Positions 44,185-52,943 of a DNA stretch of 64,000 nucleotides are shown in pieces. Origin of the DNA: Mycobacterium gordonae (GTDB taxonomy: Bacteria > Actinomycetota > Actinomycetes > Mycobacteriales > Mycobacteriaceae). The translations under genes were made by a program, and so were the position numbers. Each line of letters starts with the position of its first letter. Position 1 is the first letter of the stretch. The stretch lies in assembly GCF_017086405.1 (NCBI RefSeq), contig NZ_CP070973.1:5302739-5366738 (forward strand), given 5' to 3'. The notes below the pieces were generated by a model, which was given only the letters and a program-made list of their open reading frames with translations, was not told where the DNA came from and searched no databases.

Positions 44185-44916
44185 ATGGCAGTGCGGCCAC
44201 GCTCCGTCTTGGTGCTCGACGTCAGTCGCGAGCGGTCGTCCGTGCTGCGATGGGTCGCCGTGGTCGGTTGCGTGGCCGGTGCCGTGCTGTATTCCAACTG
44301 GATCTTCGAGAACTATCTCACCCGCTCGTTGCTGCCGGATCCCGACATGTACATCAGCGAGCTCTCCGCGGCGGACCAACCCTACGGCGAGTGGTTTCGC
44401 GCCTGCGACCGTGCCTGCGCGGTCGTCCTGGTGATCGCGACCGTCGCTGCGCTGGTCGGTGTCCGTGGCAGCCGGTGGGGCAAGGCGGGCTGGGCAGCGC
44501 TGGGCGTCTTCGCCGTCGCGACCGGCTTGGACAGCACGGTGTGGACGCTGGTGTGCGCGCCGAGCTCGAACGCCGCGTGCGCGGCCCGGGAGGCAGCGGG
44601 GACCGTGCCGCTGAGCCATCAGCTGCACTGGGTGAGTAGCGGGATGGCGCTGGCCGCCGCGATCGCGTCGCTGCTGGCGTTTGCCATCGCCGATTTCCGC
44701 GAGGATGCTCCGCAGCCGATCTGCCGCGCCGGACTATTCACGCTCGTGGCGTTGGTCGGAACCGCGATCTGGACCGGCCTGGCGATCCTGATCGACCACA
44801 CCGACGTGATCGGCATGGTGGGCGTCGCGCAGCGGGCGGAGCTGGTGGCGTTCGCCGGGTGGCTGATCTACGCCGCCGCGCGGACCGCCCGCGCCCCAAG
44901 CACTGACGGCCCGTGA
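44185..44916 (+). CDS. DUF998-type membrane protein
   Basis: 243 residues from the ATG at 44185 (MAVRPRSVLVLDVSRERS). About six membrane spans are visible: WVAVVGCVAGAVLYSNWIF, ACAVVLVIATVAALVGV, a third at GWAALGVFAVATGL, then MALAAAIASLLAFAI, LFTLVALVGTAIWTGLAIL and a final one. The layout resembles DUF998 proteins. The stop overlaps the GTG of the following hydrolase (GTGA), so the two are coupled. Confidence 0.75.
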   Translation: MAVRPRSVLVLDVSRERSSVLRWVAVVGCVAGAVLYSNWIFENYLTRSLLPDPDMYISELSAADQPYGEWFRACDRACAVVLVIATVAALVGVRGSRWGKAGWAALGVFAVATGLDSTVWTLVCAPSSNAACAAREAAGTVPLSHQLHWVSSGMALAAAIASLLAFAIADFREDAPQPICRAGLFTLVALVGTAIWTGLAILIDHTDVIGMVGVAQRAELVAFAGWLIYAAARTARAPSTDGP

Positions 44917-45758
44917 GTCACCGCGCCTTCGTCGAGGTCGGCGGTTACCGAGTGCGCGTTCTCGTCGATGGTGACACCGGCCCTGTGGTGGTGTTGTGCA
45001 GCGGCCTAGGCGGCCGGGCGCTGCACTGGAGCGACACGGTGACAGAGCTGGCCGACGACCACACCGTGGTGCGATTCGACCGGCCCGGCACACCGGTGAG
45101 GCGCACCCCGGGCCGTCGCACGGTCCGCGCTGAGGCCGAGCGGATTGCCACTGTGCTGGATGCCGTGCCAAGCCCCGAAGGCGCTGTGCTGGTGGGGCAT
45201 TCGGTCGGCGGCTTTTATGCCGAAGCATTCGCACGGCTGCATCCGCACCGCACCCGCGCCCTGCTGCTACTGGATTCCAGCATCGCCTCCGATCGCCGCC
45301 GACTCGGGGTGCCGCCCCCCGTCAAGGTCGCCGCCGCCGAGGCGGCCGCCCGACTGCTGCACCGGCTGCACCTGCAAAGCCCATTGACCCGCGCCGGCCT
45401 GACCCTCGCCCAGCGACGCCGGCCCGGCGGAGTCGATGGGCGGACATACTCCGAAATACATTGCACGGCAAGCGAACCCGGATTTCTTAGCGCACTGTTC
45501 ACCGAATACGTCGAGTACCGCGAGCTCGCGGCCGAGTTGTTCCGGCTGCGGGCCGATCACCCGCTGCCGGCAGTGCCCCGGGTGGTGGCCACCGCGCACC
45601 TGGGTTGGCGTACCCGACGCTGGCGCGCCCGGCAGATTCGGCTGGCCGAAGCTCTCGGCGCCGAACACGTCACCATCGCCCCCGCCGGACACCTGGTGAT
45701 GATCGAGCGGCCGCATCGGATCGCTGACCTCGTCCGCTTGACCGCGGACCGGGCCTAA
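44913..45758 (+). CDS. Alpha/beta hydrolase coupled to the DUF998 protein
   Basis: 281 residues from the overlapping GTG. Nucleophile S97 (LVGHSVGGF), strand VVVLCSGLGGRALHW and His in APAGHLVMIERP. It is distinct from the hydrolase at 43131. Overlap with the membrane protein gene suggests a joint role at the membrane. Substrate unknown. Confidence 0.85.
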   Translation: MSHRAFVEVGGYRVRVLVDGDTGPVVVLCSGLGGRALHWSDTVTELADDHTVVRFDRPGTPVRRTPGRRTVRAEAERIATVLDAVPSPEGAVLVGHSVGGFYAEAFARLHPHRTRALLLLDSSIASDRRRLGVPPPVKVAAAEAAARLLHRLHLQSPLTRAGLTLAQRRRPGGVDGRTYSEIHCTASEPGFLSALFTEYVEYRELAAELFRLRADHPLPAVPRVVATAHLGWRTRRWRARQIRLAEALGAEHVTIAPAGHLVMIERPHRIADLVRLTADRA

Positions 45759-45767
45759 CCAGCAGTC

Positions 45768-45800
45768 CAAGAATTCTCCAAGAACCCTCCTGGATTCTTG
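45768..45800 (+). promoter_or_regulatory. CAAG-box site B (11-base-phased direct repeats)
   Basis: CAAGAAT at 45768 and CAAGAAC at 45779 are spaced by 11 bases; at 45790 the phase continues with CTGGATT. The first box also pairs with ATTCTTG (45794-45800), so a hairpin is an alternative reading. The SPFH gene starts 114 bases downstream. Confidence 0.5.
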
Positions 45801-45913
45801 TTTCCGGCAGCCGCTTCGGCGGAGCACAGCTTTGCCGTAACCGGCAGCTGAACGACCGCGTCGCCGCGTAAGATTCGCCGAGATATTTGAACGCCGAGGA
45901 GGGGACCAACACC

Positions 45914-47083
45914 ATGGGCATGCGCGACATGATCCGGGGCGAGTTCGTCGACATCATCGAATGGCTGGACGACACGAACACCACCCTGGCATGGCGGTTC
46001 CCGCGGTACGAGAACGAGATCAAGAACGGCGCCCAGCTGATCGTCCGGGAAGGCCAGCGGGCGATGTTCGTCTACCGCGGCCAACTGGCCGACCAGTTCA
46101 CCCCCGGCCATTACACCCTCACCAGCGAGAACATGCCGATCCTGGGCACCCTGCAGGGTTGGAAGTACGGGTTCAACAGCCCGTTCCGTTCCGAGGTCTA
46201 TTTTGTCAACACCCGTCCGTACCCCGACTTGCGCTGGGGCACACCGCAACCCGTGACGGTGCGGGATCCGGACTTCAAGATGGTTCAGGTGCGGGCCAAC
46301 GGCACCACCGTCGTGCGGGTGACCGACCCGACCGTCTTCCTACGCCAGGTGCTCGGCACCCAGAGCGTGGTCGACATGGATCAGATCACCGAGTTGATCC
46401 GCCGCAACATCGCCCTGGCGTTCAACGACATGGTCATGGGCAGCGGCCTGGGCGCGATCGACCTGCAGGGCCGCCAGGTGGAGTTGTCGGACAAGCTGCG
46501 GGAGTTTGTCGCCCAGCGGGTTCAGGCATTCGGCCTGGGCATCGACGCCGTCACTATGACCATCTCGCTGCCAGAGGAGATCCAGCAGGCGATGACCCGT
46601 GGCGTGGCCCGCGGTCTGGAGGAGAGCAGCTTCCTGAACAATGTCGGCGACCTCAACCGCTACGAGCAAGCGCGGCGGGCCGACGCGATGCTGGCCGCGG
46701 CCCAGAACGAAGGTGGCGGTGCCGCCGGCTCCGCCATCCAGGCCGGCCTTGGCGTTGCGCTGGGGGCTCAGATGGCCAACGCGGCCCAGCCGCACGCCCA
46801 GCCGCAACAATTCGCCGCCACCCAGCAGCCGCTGCAGGGGGCGCCCCCACCGTTGCCCACTCAGCAGCTGTTCCACTTCGACCAGGGCGGTCAGCCGGCC
46901 GGCCCATACCCGGTCAGCGCACTGCGACAGTTCGTCGCCGGCGGTCAGTTGACCCGCGACACCGTGGTATGGACCGAAGGGATGGCCAACTGGGCCCCGG
47001 CGTCGAGCGTGCCGGCCCTGCAGACGTTGTTCAGCACACCGCCGCCGCTGCCCGGCACGCCACCCCCGCTTCCGCAGCAATGA
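45914..47083 (+). CDS. SPFH/band-7 domain protein with C-terminal GYF_2 domain
   Basis: 389 residues from the ATG at 45914, preceded by GAGGAGGGG; a TTG nine codons earlier is less likely. The N-terminal SPFH region (about 10-250: EWLDDTNTTLAWRFPRYENEI ... VTMTISLPEEIQQ) lacks a membrane helix, as in the virion-core-like YdjI group. An AQ/GG-rich linker and a GYF_2 domain follow (about 317-372, FHFDQGGQPAGPYPVSALRQF ... WTEGMANWAP). GYF_2 domains bind proline-rich peptides, and the next protein begins with about 80 proline-rich residues. The two genes overlap (ATGA). Confidence 0.85.
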   Translation: MGMRDMIRGEFVDIIEWLDDTNTTLAWRFPRYENEIKNGAQLIVREGQRAMFVYRGQLADQFTPGHYTLTSENMPILGTLQGWKYGFNSPFRSEVYFVNTRPYPDLRWGTPQPVTVRDPDFKMVQVRANGTTVVRVTDPTVFLRQVLGTQSVVDMDQITELIRRNIALAFNDMVMGSGLGAIDLQGRQVELSDKLREFVAQRVQAFGLGIDAVTMTISLPEEIQQAMTRGVARGLEESSFLNNVGDLNRYEQARRADAMLAAAQNEGGGAAGSAIQAGLGVALGAQMANAAQPHAQPQQFAATQQPLQGAPPPLPTQQLFHFDQGGQPAGPYPVSALRQFVAGGQLTRDTVVWTEGMANWAPASSVPALQTLFSTPPPLPGTPPPLPQQ

Positions 47084-48504
47084 GTTACGACCCGGGCGAC
47101 CTCGCGCACGGCCCACGTCCGCCGCAGCCGCCGCCATTGCCGCGCCCACCGAGCGGCCCGCCGCCGTTGCCACCGCGGCAGGCCGCCCCGCCGCCGTTGC
47201 CGCCGCGACCGCAAGCAAGCCCCCCGCCGTTGCCGCCGCGACCGCACGCAAGCCCACCACCGCTGCCGCCGCGACAGGCCCCGGCACCCCAGGCGAGCCC
47301 ACCCCCGTTGCAGCCGTTTGCCGGACCGCCGGCCGGTGCCGCCATGTTCCACCAAACGGAGCAGACCCGCACCTACCCGTGCGCGTCCTGCGGCGGCCAG
47401 CTCAACTTCGACATCGCCAGCCAGAAGCTGCGCTGCCCCAACTGCGGCAACTACTACGATGTCACCGCGCCGAACGCTCCGGTCAAATCACGCGAGTTGC
47501 GCACCGCGATGCACCAGCTGCGGGAGATGCAGCATAGCCAGCAGGGGCCGAACATTTCCGGCATGCGCGAGGTCAAGTGTCAGAACTGTGGCGGCACAAC
47601 CGAATTCGCCGGCAGCCTGACCGCGACGAAGTGTCCTTACTGCGCGACTCCGATCCAGCGTGACGATGTGCACAACGCGCCGGCGCGGTTGCCGGTAGAC
47701 GGTGTGGTGCCGTTTCGCATCGACGAGAAGCAGGCCCGCCAGCTCATCGAAAAGTGGGTCACCAAGCGCTGGTTCGCGCCTACAGACTTCAAGAAGTACC
47801 GCGAGATCGGCGCTTTCTCCAGCCTGTACACGGCCTATTTCACCTACGACGCGAACACCGACACCTGGTATGAGGGCGAGCGCGGTGAGGACTACCAGGT
47901 AAGGGTCGGCACCGACAACGACGGTGACCCCATCTACGAGACGCGGACTTCCTGGTATCGCGTCACCGGTCAGGTCAACAACGTCTTCGCCGACCTGCCG
48001 GTACTGGCTAACGACAGCGAGAACCTCAATCGCAAACGCATCAAACAGCTCGAACCCTGGCCGGTCGAACAGGCGCGGGCCTACTCACCGGAGTTCGTCG
48101 CCGGCCACCTGTGCCGCACCTACGACAAGGACGCCGAGCAGGCGCTGCCCGAGGCGAAGCAGGAGATGGAGCAGGCCGTCGAGCGAACGGTGCGATCCGA
48201 CATCGGCGGCGACCGGCAGCGGATCCACCAGCTGCGGACGAACTGGAATTACCTGGGATTCAAGCACCTTCTGCTACCGATCTGGCTGCTGACCGTGATG
48301 TACAGCAACCGCCCGTTCCAGGTCGCGATCAACGGGCTCACCGGCGAGGTCGCCGGCGATCGCCCCTGGAGCAGGGTCAAGCTGGCGATCGCCATCACCT
48401 GTGCGGTGCTGGTCGTGATCCTGGTGATCGCGATCTGGGCGTATTTGCGTGCGCACGGCCATCATTCGAGCAAGCCGCCCAGCCACAACATTCACCGGAG
48501 GTAG
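47080..48504 (+). CDS. Proline-rich, double zinc-ribbon membrane protein
   Basis: 474 residues from the ATG overlapping the SPFH stop. Residues 1-88 are repeats of PPPLPPRP type. Two zinc ribbons follow: CASCGG (from about 101) with CPNCGN, and CQNCGG (from about 167) with CPYCAT. After a conserved globular region (ARLPVDGVVPFRIDEKQARQ ... NRPFQVAINGLTGEVAGDRPW) comes one C-terminal membrane helix (about 433-456). It resembles the TFIIB-type zinc-ribbon partners of SPFH proteins such as B. subtilis YdjG. Likely anchors the SPFH protein at the membrane, with the proline repeats as GYF ligands (inference). Confidence 0.82.
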   Translation: MSYDPGDLAHGPRPPQPPPLPRPPSGPPPLPPRQAAPPPLPPRPQASPPPLPPRPHASPPPLPPRQAPAPQASPPPLQPFAGPPAGAAMFHQTEQTRTYPCASCGGQLNFDIASQKLRCPNCGNYYDVTAPNAPVKSRELRTAMHQLREMQHSQQGPNISGMREVKCQNCGGTTEFAGSLTATKCPYCATPIQRDDVHNAPARLPVDGVVPFRIDEKQARQLIEKWVTKRWFAPTDFKKYREIGAFSSLYTAYFTYDANTDTWYEGERGEDYQVRVGTDNDGDPIYETRTSWYRVTGQVNNVFADLPVLANDSENLNRKRIKQLEPWPVEQARAYSPEFVAGHLCRTYDKDAEQALPEAKQEMEQAVERTVRSDIGGDRQRIHQLRTNWNYLGFKHLLLPIWLLTVMYSNRPFQVAINGLTGEVAGDRPWSRVKLAIAITCAVLVVILVIAIWAYLRAHGHHSSKPPSHNIHRR

Positions 48505-48507
48505 TCG

Positions 48508-49014
48508 ATGGACATCGTAGTGGCGGTGATACTGATCCTGACACTGCTGGCGTGTCTGGTGGTGGCGGGCGTGGCGACCGTCCATCGCCGCCAGCAACGG
48601 GCGCTCGGCAACGCCAACCAGCTGATCCCCGGTCGTCCCACCCGCGCGCCCCGGTCGTGGGCGGTGTCGCACGATCCCGAAGCCCGGCTGCACCGCCGAC
48701 TGCGCGACGCGATGACCGCCCTGCATGCGGTCAACGCCGTCGACACCGGGACGACCATCGTGCTGCGCGCCGATCTGGAACAGACAGCGCTCGATCTCGA
48801 CGACCACCTCGTCGCCGTCGCTCAGCTCGCCCCCAACCACCGCGACGAGATGCTGGCCACGATCACCACCACGGTCGAGTCGATCGAAGCCGCGGTCGCC
48901 CGGTACGCCGCTGCCACGACGATGCCCGATGCCACCACACTCGAGTCCGACCTCGCGACCGTGCAGCAACACCTCGACGTCACCCGTGAAGTGCAGCGCA
49001 GGCTCACCGCCTGA
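48508..49014 (+). CDS. Membrane-anchored coiled-coil protein, third gene of the SPFH module
   Basis: 168 residues with GGAGGT just before the ATG, 3 bases after the previous stop. One N-terminal membrane helix (4-25, VVAVILILTLLACLVVAGVA) is followed by a helical, coiled-coil-like region (about 60-165) without Cys. It has no recognisable enzymatic motif. The tight spacing indicates one operon with the SPFH and zinc-ribbon genes. The end overlaps the convergent dehydrogenase by 11 bases. Confidence 0.7.
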   Translation: MDIVVAVILILTLLACLVVAGVATVHRRQQRALGNANQLIPGRPTRAPRSWAVSHDPEARLHRRLRDAMTALHAVNAVDTGTTIVLRADLEQTALDLDDHLVAVAQLAPNHRDEMLATITTTVESIEAAVARYAAATTMPDATTLESDLATVQQHLDVTREVQRRLTA

Positions 49015-49975
49015 CCGGCTGCAGCACCGGCGTGAGGAGTTCACCGCTGCGCAGGTAACTGTCCAGGTTGCGGATCGTCAGCAGCGCCATCGCCCGGCGG
49101 GTGCGCGCCGTGGCGCTGCCGATGTGCGGAAAGAGCACCACGTTGTCCAGGGTGAGCAGTTCGGCGGGCACGTGTGGTTCGTCGGCGAAGACGTCGAGTC
49201 CGGCGCCCGCCAGGCTCCCATCGATCAGTGATTCCACCAGCGCGTCCTGGTCCACGACGCTGCCCCGGGCGATGTTGATCAGGTAGCCGTCCGGGCCCAG
49301 CGCCTGCAAGACGGCGCGGTCGACCAGATGGCGCGTGCCGGCGTCACCCGTGGTGGCGACCACCAGGACGTCGACCGACTCGGCGAGTTCAGCCGCCGAC
49401 TCCGCATATCGATACGGTGAGCCGTCGACGCGGTGGCGGTTGTGATAGGCGATGGCACAGTCGAATCCGCGCAGGCGGGTCGCGATCGCCGAACCGATGC
49501 GCCCCAGGCCGAGGATGCCGACCTGAAGTCCGCTGACATCCCGTGCGTAGCCGAACGGTCCGTCGGTCACCCATCGGCCGGCCCGCACATAGCGGTCCGC
49601 GGCGCCGAACCGGCGCAGTGTCATCAGGATCAGTCCCAGAGCCGTGTCCGCCACGGTGTCGGACAGCACGTCGGGGGTGTTGCTGACGCCGATCCCACGT
49701 CGCCGGGCCGCGTCGAGGTCGATCGCGTCCACCCCGGCCCCGTTGTTGACGATCGCTTCCAGGTTCGGCAGCGCCGCGATGGTCTCGGCGTCGGCGCCGG
49801 GGCCACCCGAGGTCACCACCACCCGTATCGCGGCACCGTGCTCGGTAAGAAATCGGGCTCTTTCTGGACCGGCTGGGAGCGTGGGGAATTCGTAGCGTTC
49901 GGCCAATTCTCGCTCGAATGTCGGCTCGAAGGGGCCGATCCGCAGCAACTCACGTGTTCTCAACACCGTCACCAT
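49004..49975 (-). CDS. D-isomer-specific 2-hydroxyacid dehydrogenase
   Basis: 323 residues. NAD(P) motif GILGLGRIGSAIA (about 153-165), then the catalytic Arg in NIARGSVVD, Glu in ADEPHVP and His in FPHIGSAT. It resembles glyoxylate/hydroxypyruvate reductases. It reduces 2-keto acids with NAD(P)H; exact substrate unknown. Solitary on the minus strand. Confidence 0.9.
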   Translation of the reverse strand: MVTVLRTRELLRIGPFEPTFERELAERYEFPTLPAGPERARFLTEHGAAIRVVVTSGGPGADAETIAALPNLEAIVNNGAGVDAIDLDAARRRGIGVSNTPDVLSDTVADTALGLILMTLRRFGAADRYVRAGRWVTDGPFGYARDVSGLQVGILGLGRIGSAIATRLRGFDCAIAYHNRHRVDGSPYRYAESAAELAESVDVLVVATTGDAGTRHLVDRAVLQALGPDGYLINIARGSVVDQDALVESLIDGSLAGAGLDVFADEPHVPAELLTLDNVVLFPHIGSATARTRRAMALLTIRNLDSYLRSGELLTPVLQPVRR

Positions 49976-50038
49976 TCCATCTTCGCCGAAGTCTGCTTCG
50001 GCTTACCCTTGGCGGCACGACGATTCGCGGAGGTGGCA

Positions 50039-50392
50039 ATGAGCACGCACGAAGTACGGATGATCGTGTTGTCCACGGACGATCTGGACGAATCGATCCG
50101 GTTCTACTCCGAGGCTCTCGGGATGGCGGTGAAGTTCCGCGACGGAGACCACTTCGCGGCCCTCGACGGCGGTTCGATCACCTTGGCACTCGCGACGGCG
50201 GTGGACCACCCGATCCCCGGGCAGGTCGTCGTCGGCATCAAGACGTCGGACGTCGACGCCGCGGCCAAAGCCATCGAAGCCAGCGGCGGCGGCATCGTGC
50301 GGGCTCCCTACGACGATGCGCACGAACGCCGCGCCGTGGTCTACGACACCAAGGGCAACGGTCTGGTCTTCTACAGCCCACTGGCCCGCTGA
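50039..50392 (+). CDS. VOC (glyoxalase/bleomycin-resistance fold) protein
   Basis: 117 residues from the ATG at 50039, after GGAGGTGGC. One VOC module with STDDLDESIRFYSEALGM at the start and AVVYDTKGNGLVFYSP at the end. Function unknown; the metal ligands of glyoxalase I are not clearly conserved. A hairpin-like CCGAAG / CTTCGG pair lies at 49987-50001 upstream. Confidence 0.85.
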   Translation: MSTHEVRMIVLSTDDLDESIRFYSEALGMAVKFRDGDHFAALDGGSITLALATAVDHPIPGQVVVGIKTSDVDAAAKAIEASGGGIVRAPYDDAHERRAVVYDTKGNGLVFYSPLAR

Positions 50393-50422
50393 GTTTCGGC
50401 CGCTCGGCCGGTCTTCATTGGC

Positions 50423-51039
50423 ATGAGCAGAACGAATCTGTCGATGTCGATCTCCGCCGACGGCTACGTGGCCGGCCCCAATCAATCCGTTGAGCATCCT
50501 CTGGGTCGCGGCGGCGAACAACTGCATGGCTGGCACCTCGGCCCCGCCAAAGACCATCCCGCCAACCGCCAGGTGGTCTCGGACATGCTCGACGGCATGG
50601 GCGCAACGATCATGGGCCGCAACATGTTCGGCCCGATCCGAGGTGAGTGGGGCGACTCCGATTGTGCCGGCTGGTGGGGTGACGTCCCGCCGTACCACTG
50701 CCCGTCTTCGTCCTGACGCACTATCCGCACAACCCGATCGAGCTCGGCGGCGGAACGACATTTCACTTTGTCACAGACGGCATCGCAGCCGCCCATACGC
50801 GAGCCCGGTCCGTTGCCGGCGACCGCCCCATCTCCATCGCCGGAGGCGCTTCATGCGCCCGGCAGGCGATCCGGGCCGGACTTGTCGACGAGATCGATCT
50901 ACAAGTGAACCCAGTCATTCTGGGCGCCGGTGAGCGCCTTTTCGACGGCCTGCCCGCCGGTGGCGCCCCATGCCTGGAATTGGTCCGTGTGCTCGAGGCG
51001 CCCGGCGTTGCGCATCTGCGCTACCGGGTAGTCCGATAG
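50423..51039 (+). pseudogene. Frameshifted dihydrofolate reductase / RibD C-terminal family gene
   Basis: ATG at 50423 begins MSRTNLSMSISADGYVAGPNQ ... TIMGRNMFGPIRG..W and stops after PPYHCPSSS. The next frame continues PVFVLTHYPHNPIELGGGTTFHFVTDG, IAGGASCARQAIRAGLVDEI, and VILGAGERLFDGL, ending at TAG 51037-51039. Together they make one complete DHFR-fold protein of about 205 residues. One base is missing near 50699-50701. Either a true loss, a sequence error, or recoding; nothing slippery is seen at the site. Confidence 0.8.
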
Positions 51040-51043
51040 GCCG

Positions 51044-51083
51044 CAAGAACCCGGCAAGAATCCACCAAGGATCCTTCAAGTCG
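51044..51083 (+). promoter_or_regulatory. CAAG-box site C (four 11-base-phased direct repeats)
   Basis: CAAGAAC (51044), CAAGAAT (51055), CAAGGAT (51066) and CAAGTCG (51077) repeat at exactly 11 bases, the best example in the window. The site ends 48 bases before the thioesterase ATG. Confidence 0.6.
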
Positions 51084-51130
51084 CATCCGTGATCGTGAGC
51101 TTCACCAGCCACGAGAAGAAGGCGACGACC

Positions 51131-51811
51131 ATGAGGATGTTCTGTTTCCACCATGCCGGCGGCGGCAGCCTGACATTCAAAGCCTGGCAGAAGGCCCTCG
51201 CGCCGGCCGTCGAGGTGATTGCCGTCGAGATCGCCAACCGCGAGCGGTTCAGCACGATGCGCGATCTCGTCGACGAGGTCAACGAACAACTGCGCCCCTT
51301 CCTCGACGAGCCGCACATGTTCTTCGGCCACAGCTTCGGCGCGCTGCTCGCCTACCGGCTGGCGTCGGTGCGGGCGGCGGCGGGCGCCCTGCTGCCCCGC
51401 GCGGTGTTCCTGTCCGCCTACGCCCCGCCGCACCTGCCGCCACCGCTGCACCTGGTGGACGGGCTGGATGACGAGCAGCTGGTGACGCTGTTCTCCGACC
51501 TGGGCGGCTGGCCCACGGGGCTGACCCGCTGGCCCACACTGCACGAACGGGCCGTCAGCACCACGCGGCACGACCTGCGGCTGTGCGCGACGGACCGGGA
51601 GGAGAACAACGCGGAGCTGCCCTGTCCGATCCACGTGTTCGGCGGCAGCGAGGACCCGCTGGTCAGCGAGTCCGACCTGCGCGAATGGCGTTCGCGGACG
51701 ACCGCTGACTTCTCGGTGCAGATCCTGCGCGGCGGTCACTTCTACCTGCGGAACCGCGAGCCGTTGTTCGAGACGCTGAAGCCGCTGGTGTCGACCGTGT
51801 TGGCCGCGTGA
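51131..51811 (+). CDS. Type II thioesterase (GrsT/TEII-like)
   Basis: 226 residues from the ATG at 51131 (MRMFCFHHAGGGSLTF). The start motif FCFHHAGGG is typical of TEII enzymes. Nucleophile S68 (FFGHSFGALLAYRLA), acid in GSEDPLVS and His in LRGGHFYL. These enzymes edit misloaded PKS/NRPS carrier proteins. No synthase lies within the window, so it would serve a cluster elsewhere. CAAG-box site C is upstream. Confidence 0.88.
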   Translation: MRMFCFHHAGGGSLTFKAWQKALAPAVEVIAVEIANRERFSTMRDLVDEVNEQLRPFLDEPHMFFGHSFGALLAYRLASVRAAAGALLPRAVFLSAYAPPHLPPPLHLVDGLDDEQLVTLFSDLGGWPTGLTRWPTLHERAVSTTRHDLRLCATDREENNAELPCPIHVFGGSEDPLVSESDLREWRSRTTADFSVQILRGGHFYLRNREPLFETLKPLVSTVLAA

Positions 51812-51862
51812 GAGACCCGCTCAGCTTGACGCGTGTGACCGGACTCGCCAAGGTACAAGGCG

Positions 51863-52390
51863 ATGATTCGGAAAAGGCTTCTCACGACGGCGGCGGCTGG
51901 TGCGATGCTCGCCGCCGTCCTTCCTGTCGCGCCGGCCGCGGCGGCACCCGACGACACCACTGGCGGTTGGGTGCCCGACGGCCAGGAACTGAGCACGTTC
52001 GACCTCTCCGACCCAGCCGTCAACCGGCTCACCCCCGCGCTGCTGCGCGCGATTCAGCAGGCCGCCCGCGGCGCCAAGGCCGAGGGGATCACCCTCGGCC
52101 TCACGTCCGGCTGGCGCTCACCGGAATTTCAGCAGCAGTTGTTCAATGACGCCGTCGCCCGCTACGGCAGCGCCGCGGTCGCCAGCCAATACGTCGCCTC
52201 ACCCGAAACCTCCAAGCACGTCATCGGCCACGCCGTCGACGTCGGACCCACCGACGCCGACACCTGGCTCATCCGCAACGGCCCGGCGTACGGGCTGTGC
52301 CAGATCTACGCCAACGAGATCTGGCATTTCGAGCTGGCCTCTGACTACGGCGGCGACTGTCCGCCGTTGCGGCCCAACGCGGCCGGCTGA
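51863..52390 (+). CDS. Secreted M15-family D-Ala-D-Ala peptidase (VanX/VanY-like)
   Basis: 175 residues. Signal peptide MIRKRLLTTAAAGAMLAAVL..., cleavage after APAAAA. Zinc ligands and catalytic Glu are placed by SKHVIGHAVD (H119, D126) and EIWHFE (E152, H155). SGWRS near 82-86 is also typical of the M15B group. By family it cuts D-Ala-D-Ala ends of peptidoglycan outside the membrane. Vancomycin resistance is not implied. Confidence 0.88.
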   Translation: MIRKRLLTTAAAGAMLAAVLPVAPAAAAPDDTTGGWVPDGQELSTFDLSDPAVNRLTPALLRAIQQAARGAKAEGITLGLTSGWRSPEFQQQLFNDAVARYGSAAVASQYVASPETSKHVIGHAVDVGPTDADTWLIRNGPAYGLCQIYANEIWHFELASDYGGDCPPLRPNAAG

Positions 52391-52465
52391 CACCCGCATG
52401 CTCGTTCGTTGGCGGATGCCTGCGGCGCCATCTGCTTGCGGCGCGGCGAATTCACCGGCGCCAGA

Positions 52466-52843
52466 TCACCTTTGGAATGTCCGACTTAGGTCGACGGGGC
52501 CGGGGGGGTATCCGACGATGCCGCCGCCGAACTCGAGATCGGTCCTGGGTAAATCATTCCCGACGCCCACCGACGACTCACCAACGAGCTCGGCGGCCGA
52601 ATCAGTTATGCAGTCACCGAAGTTGAGACCGGCCGGATGGGGTCCCTTACCGCAACACCGATACGTGCGCTGCGCCGCGGGGGCGGGTGCATCGGTGAAT
52701 CCGTCTACCCCCAAGCTCATTTCGCTCGGGAGTCGGTTGAACACGGTGCGCGTGGCGGGCCCGTGCCTGGCAGTGACGACGAGCTGTCCGGCGGTCTCCT
52801 CACCCTCGATAAGCGCGACGAACGCAGAGCCGCCGACTATCAC
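52466..52843 (-). pseudogene. Degenerate VapC-type PIN-domain toxin
   Basis: 125 residues from a GTG. The start MIVGGSAFVALIEGEETA resembles VapC (usual MIVDTSA), but the first catalytic Asp is replaced by Gly. The end YRCCGKGPHPAGLNFGDC..., then GNDLPRTDLE, matches the VapC C-terminal half with its Asp residues. The middle is shortened by roughly 20 residues. No VapB partner is seen upstream. The rest of 52391-52943 contains nothing else that I can support. Confidence 0.6.
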
Positions 52844-52943
52844 GAATCAAACGCCGGTCTTCGGGTCGTAGTAGCGTGATGCCGGCTGCAGCAGAACCCG
52901 CGGTGCCCCGACGTCGCACCCAGAACATGATGGGCCCCACAGC

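Noticed and set aside
45961..47079. Plus-strand frame continuing into the zinc-ribbon gene from inside the SPFH gene
   Set aside because: Arg/Pro-rich shadow of the SPFH frame; the ATG at 47080 overlaps the SPFH stop.
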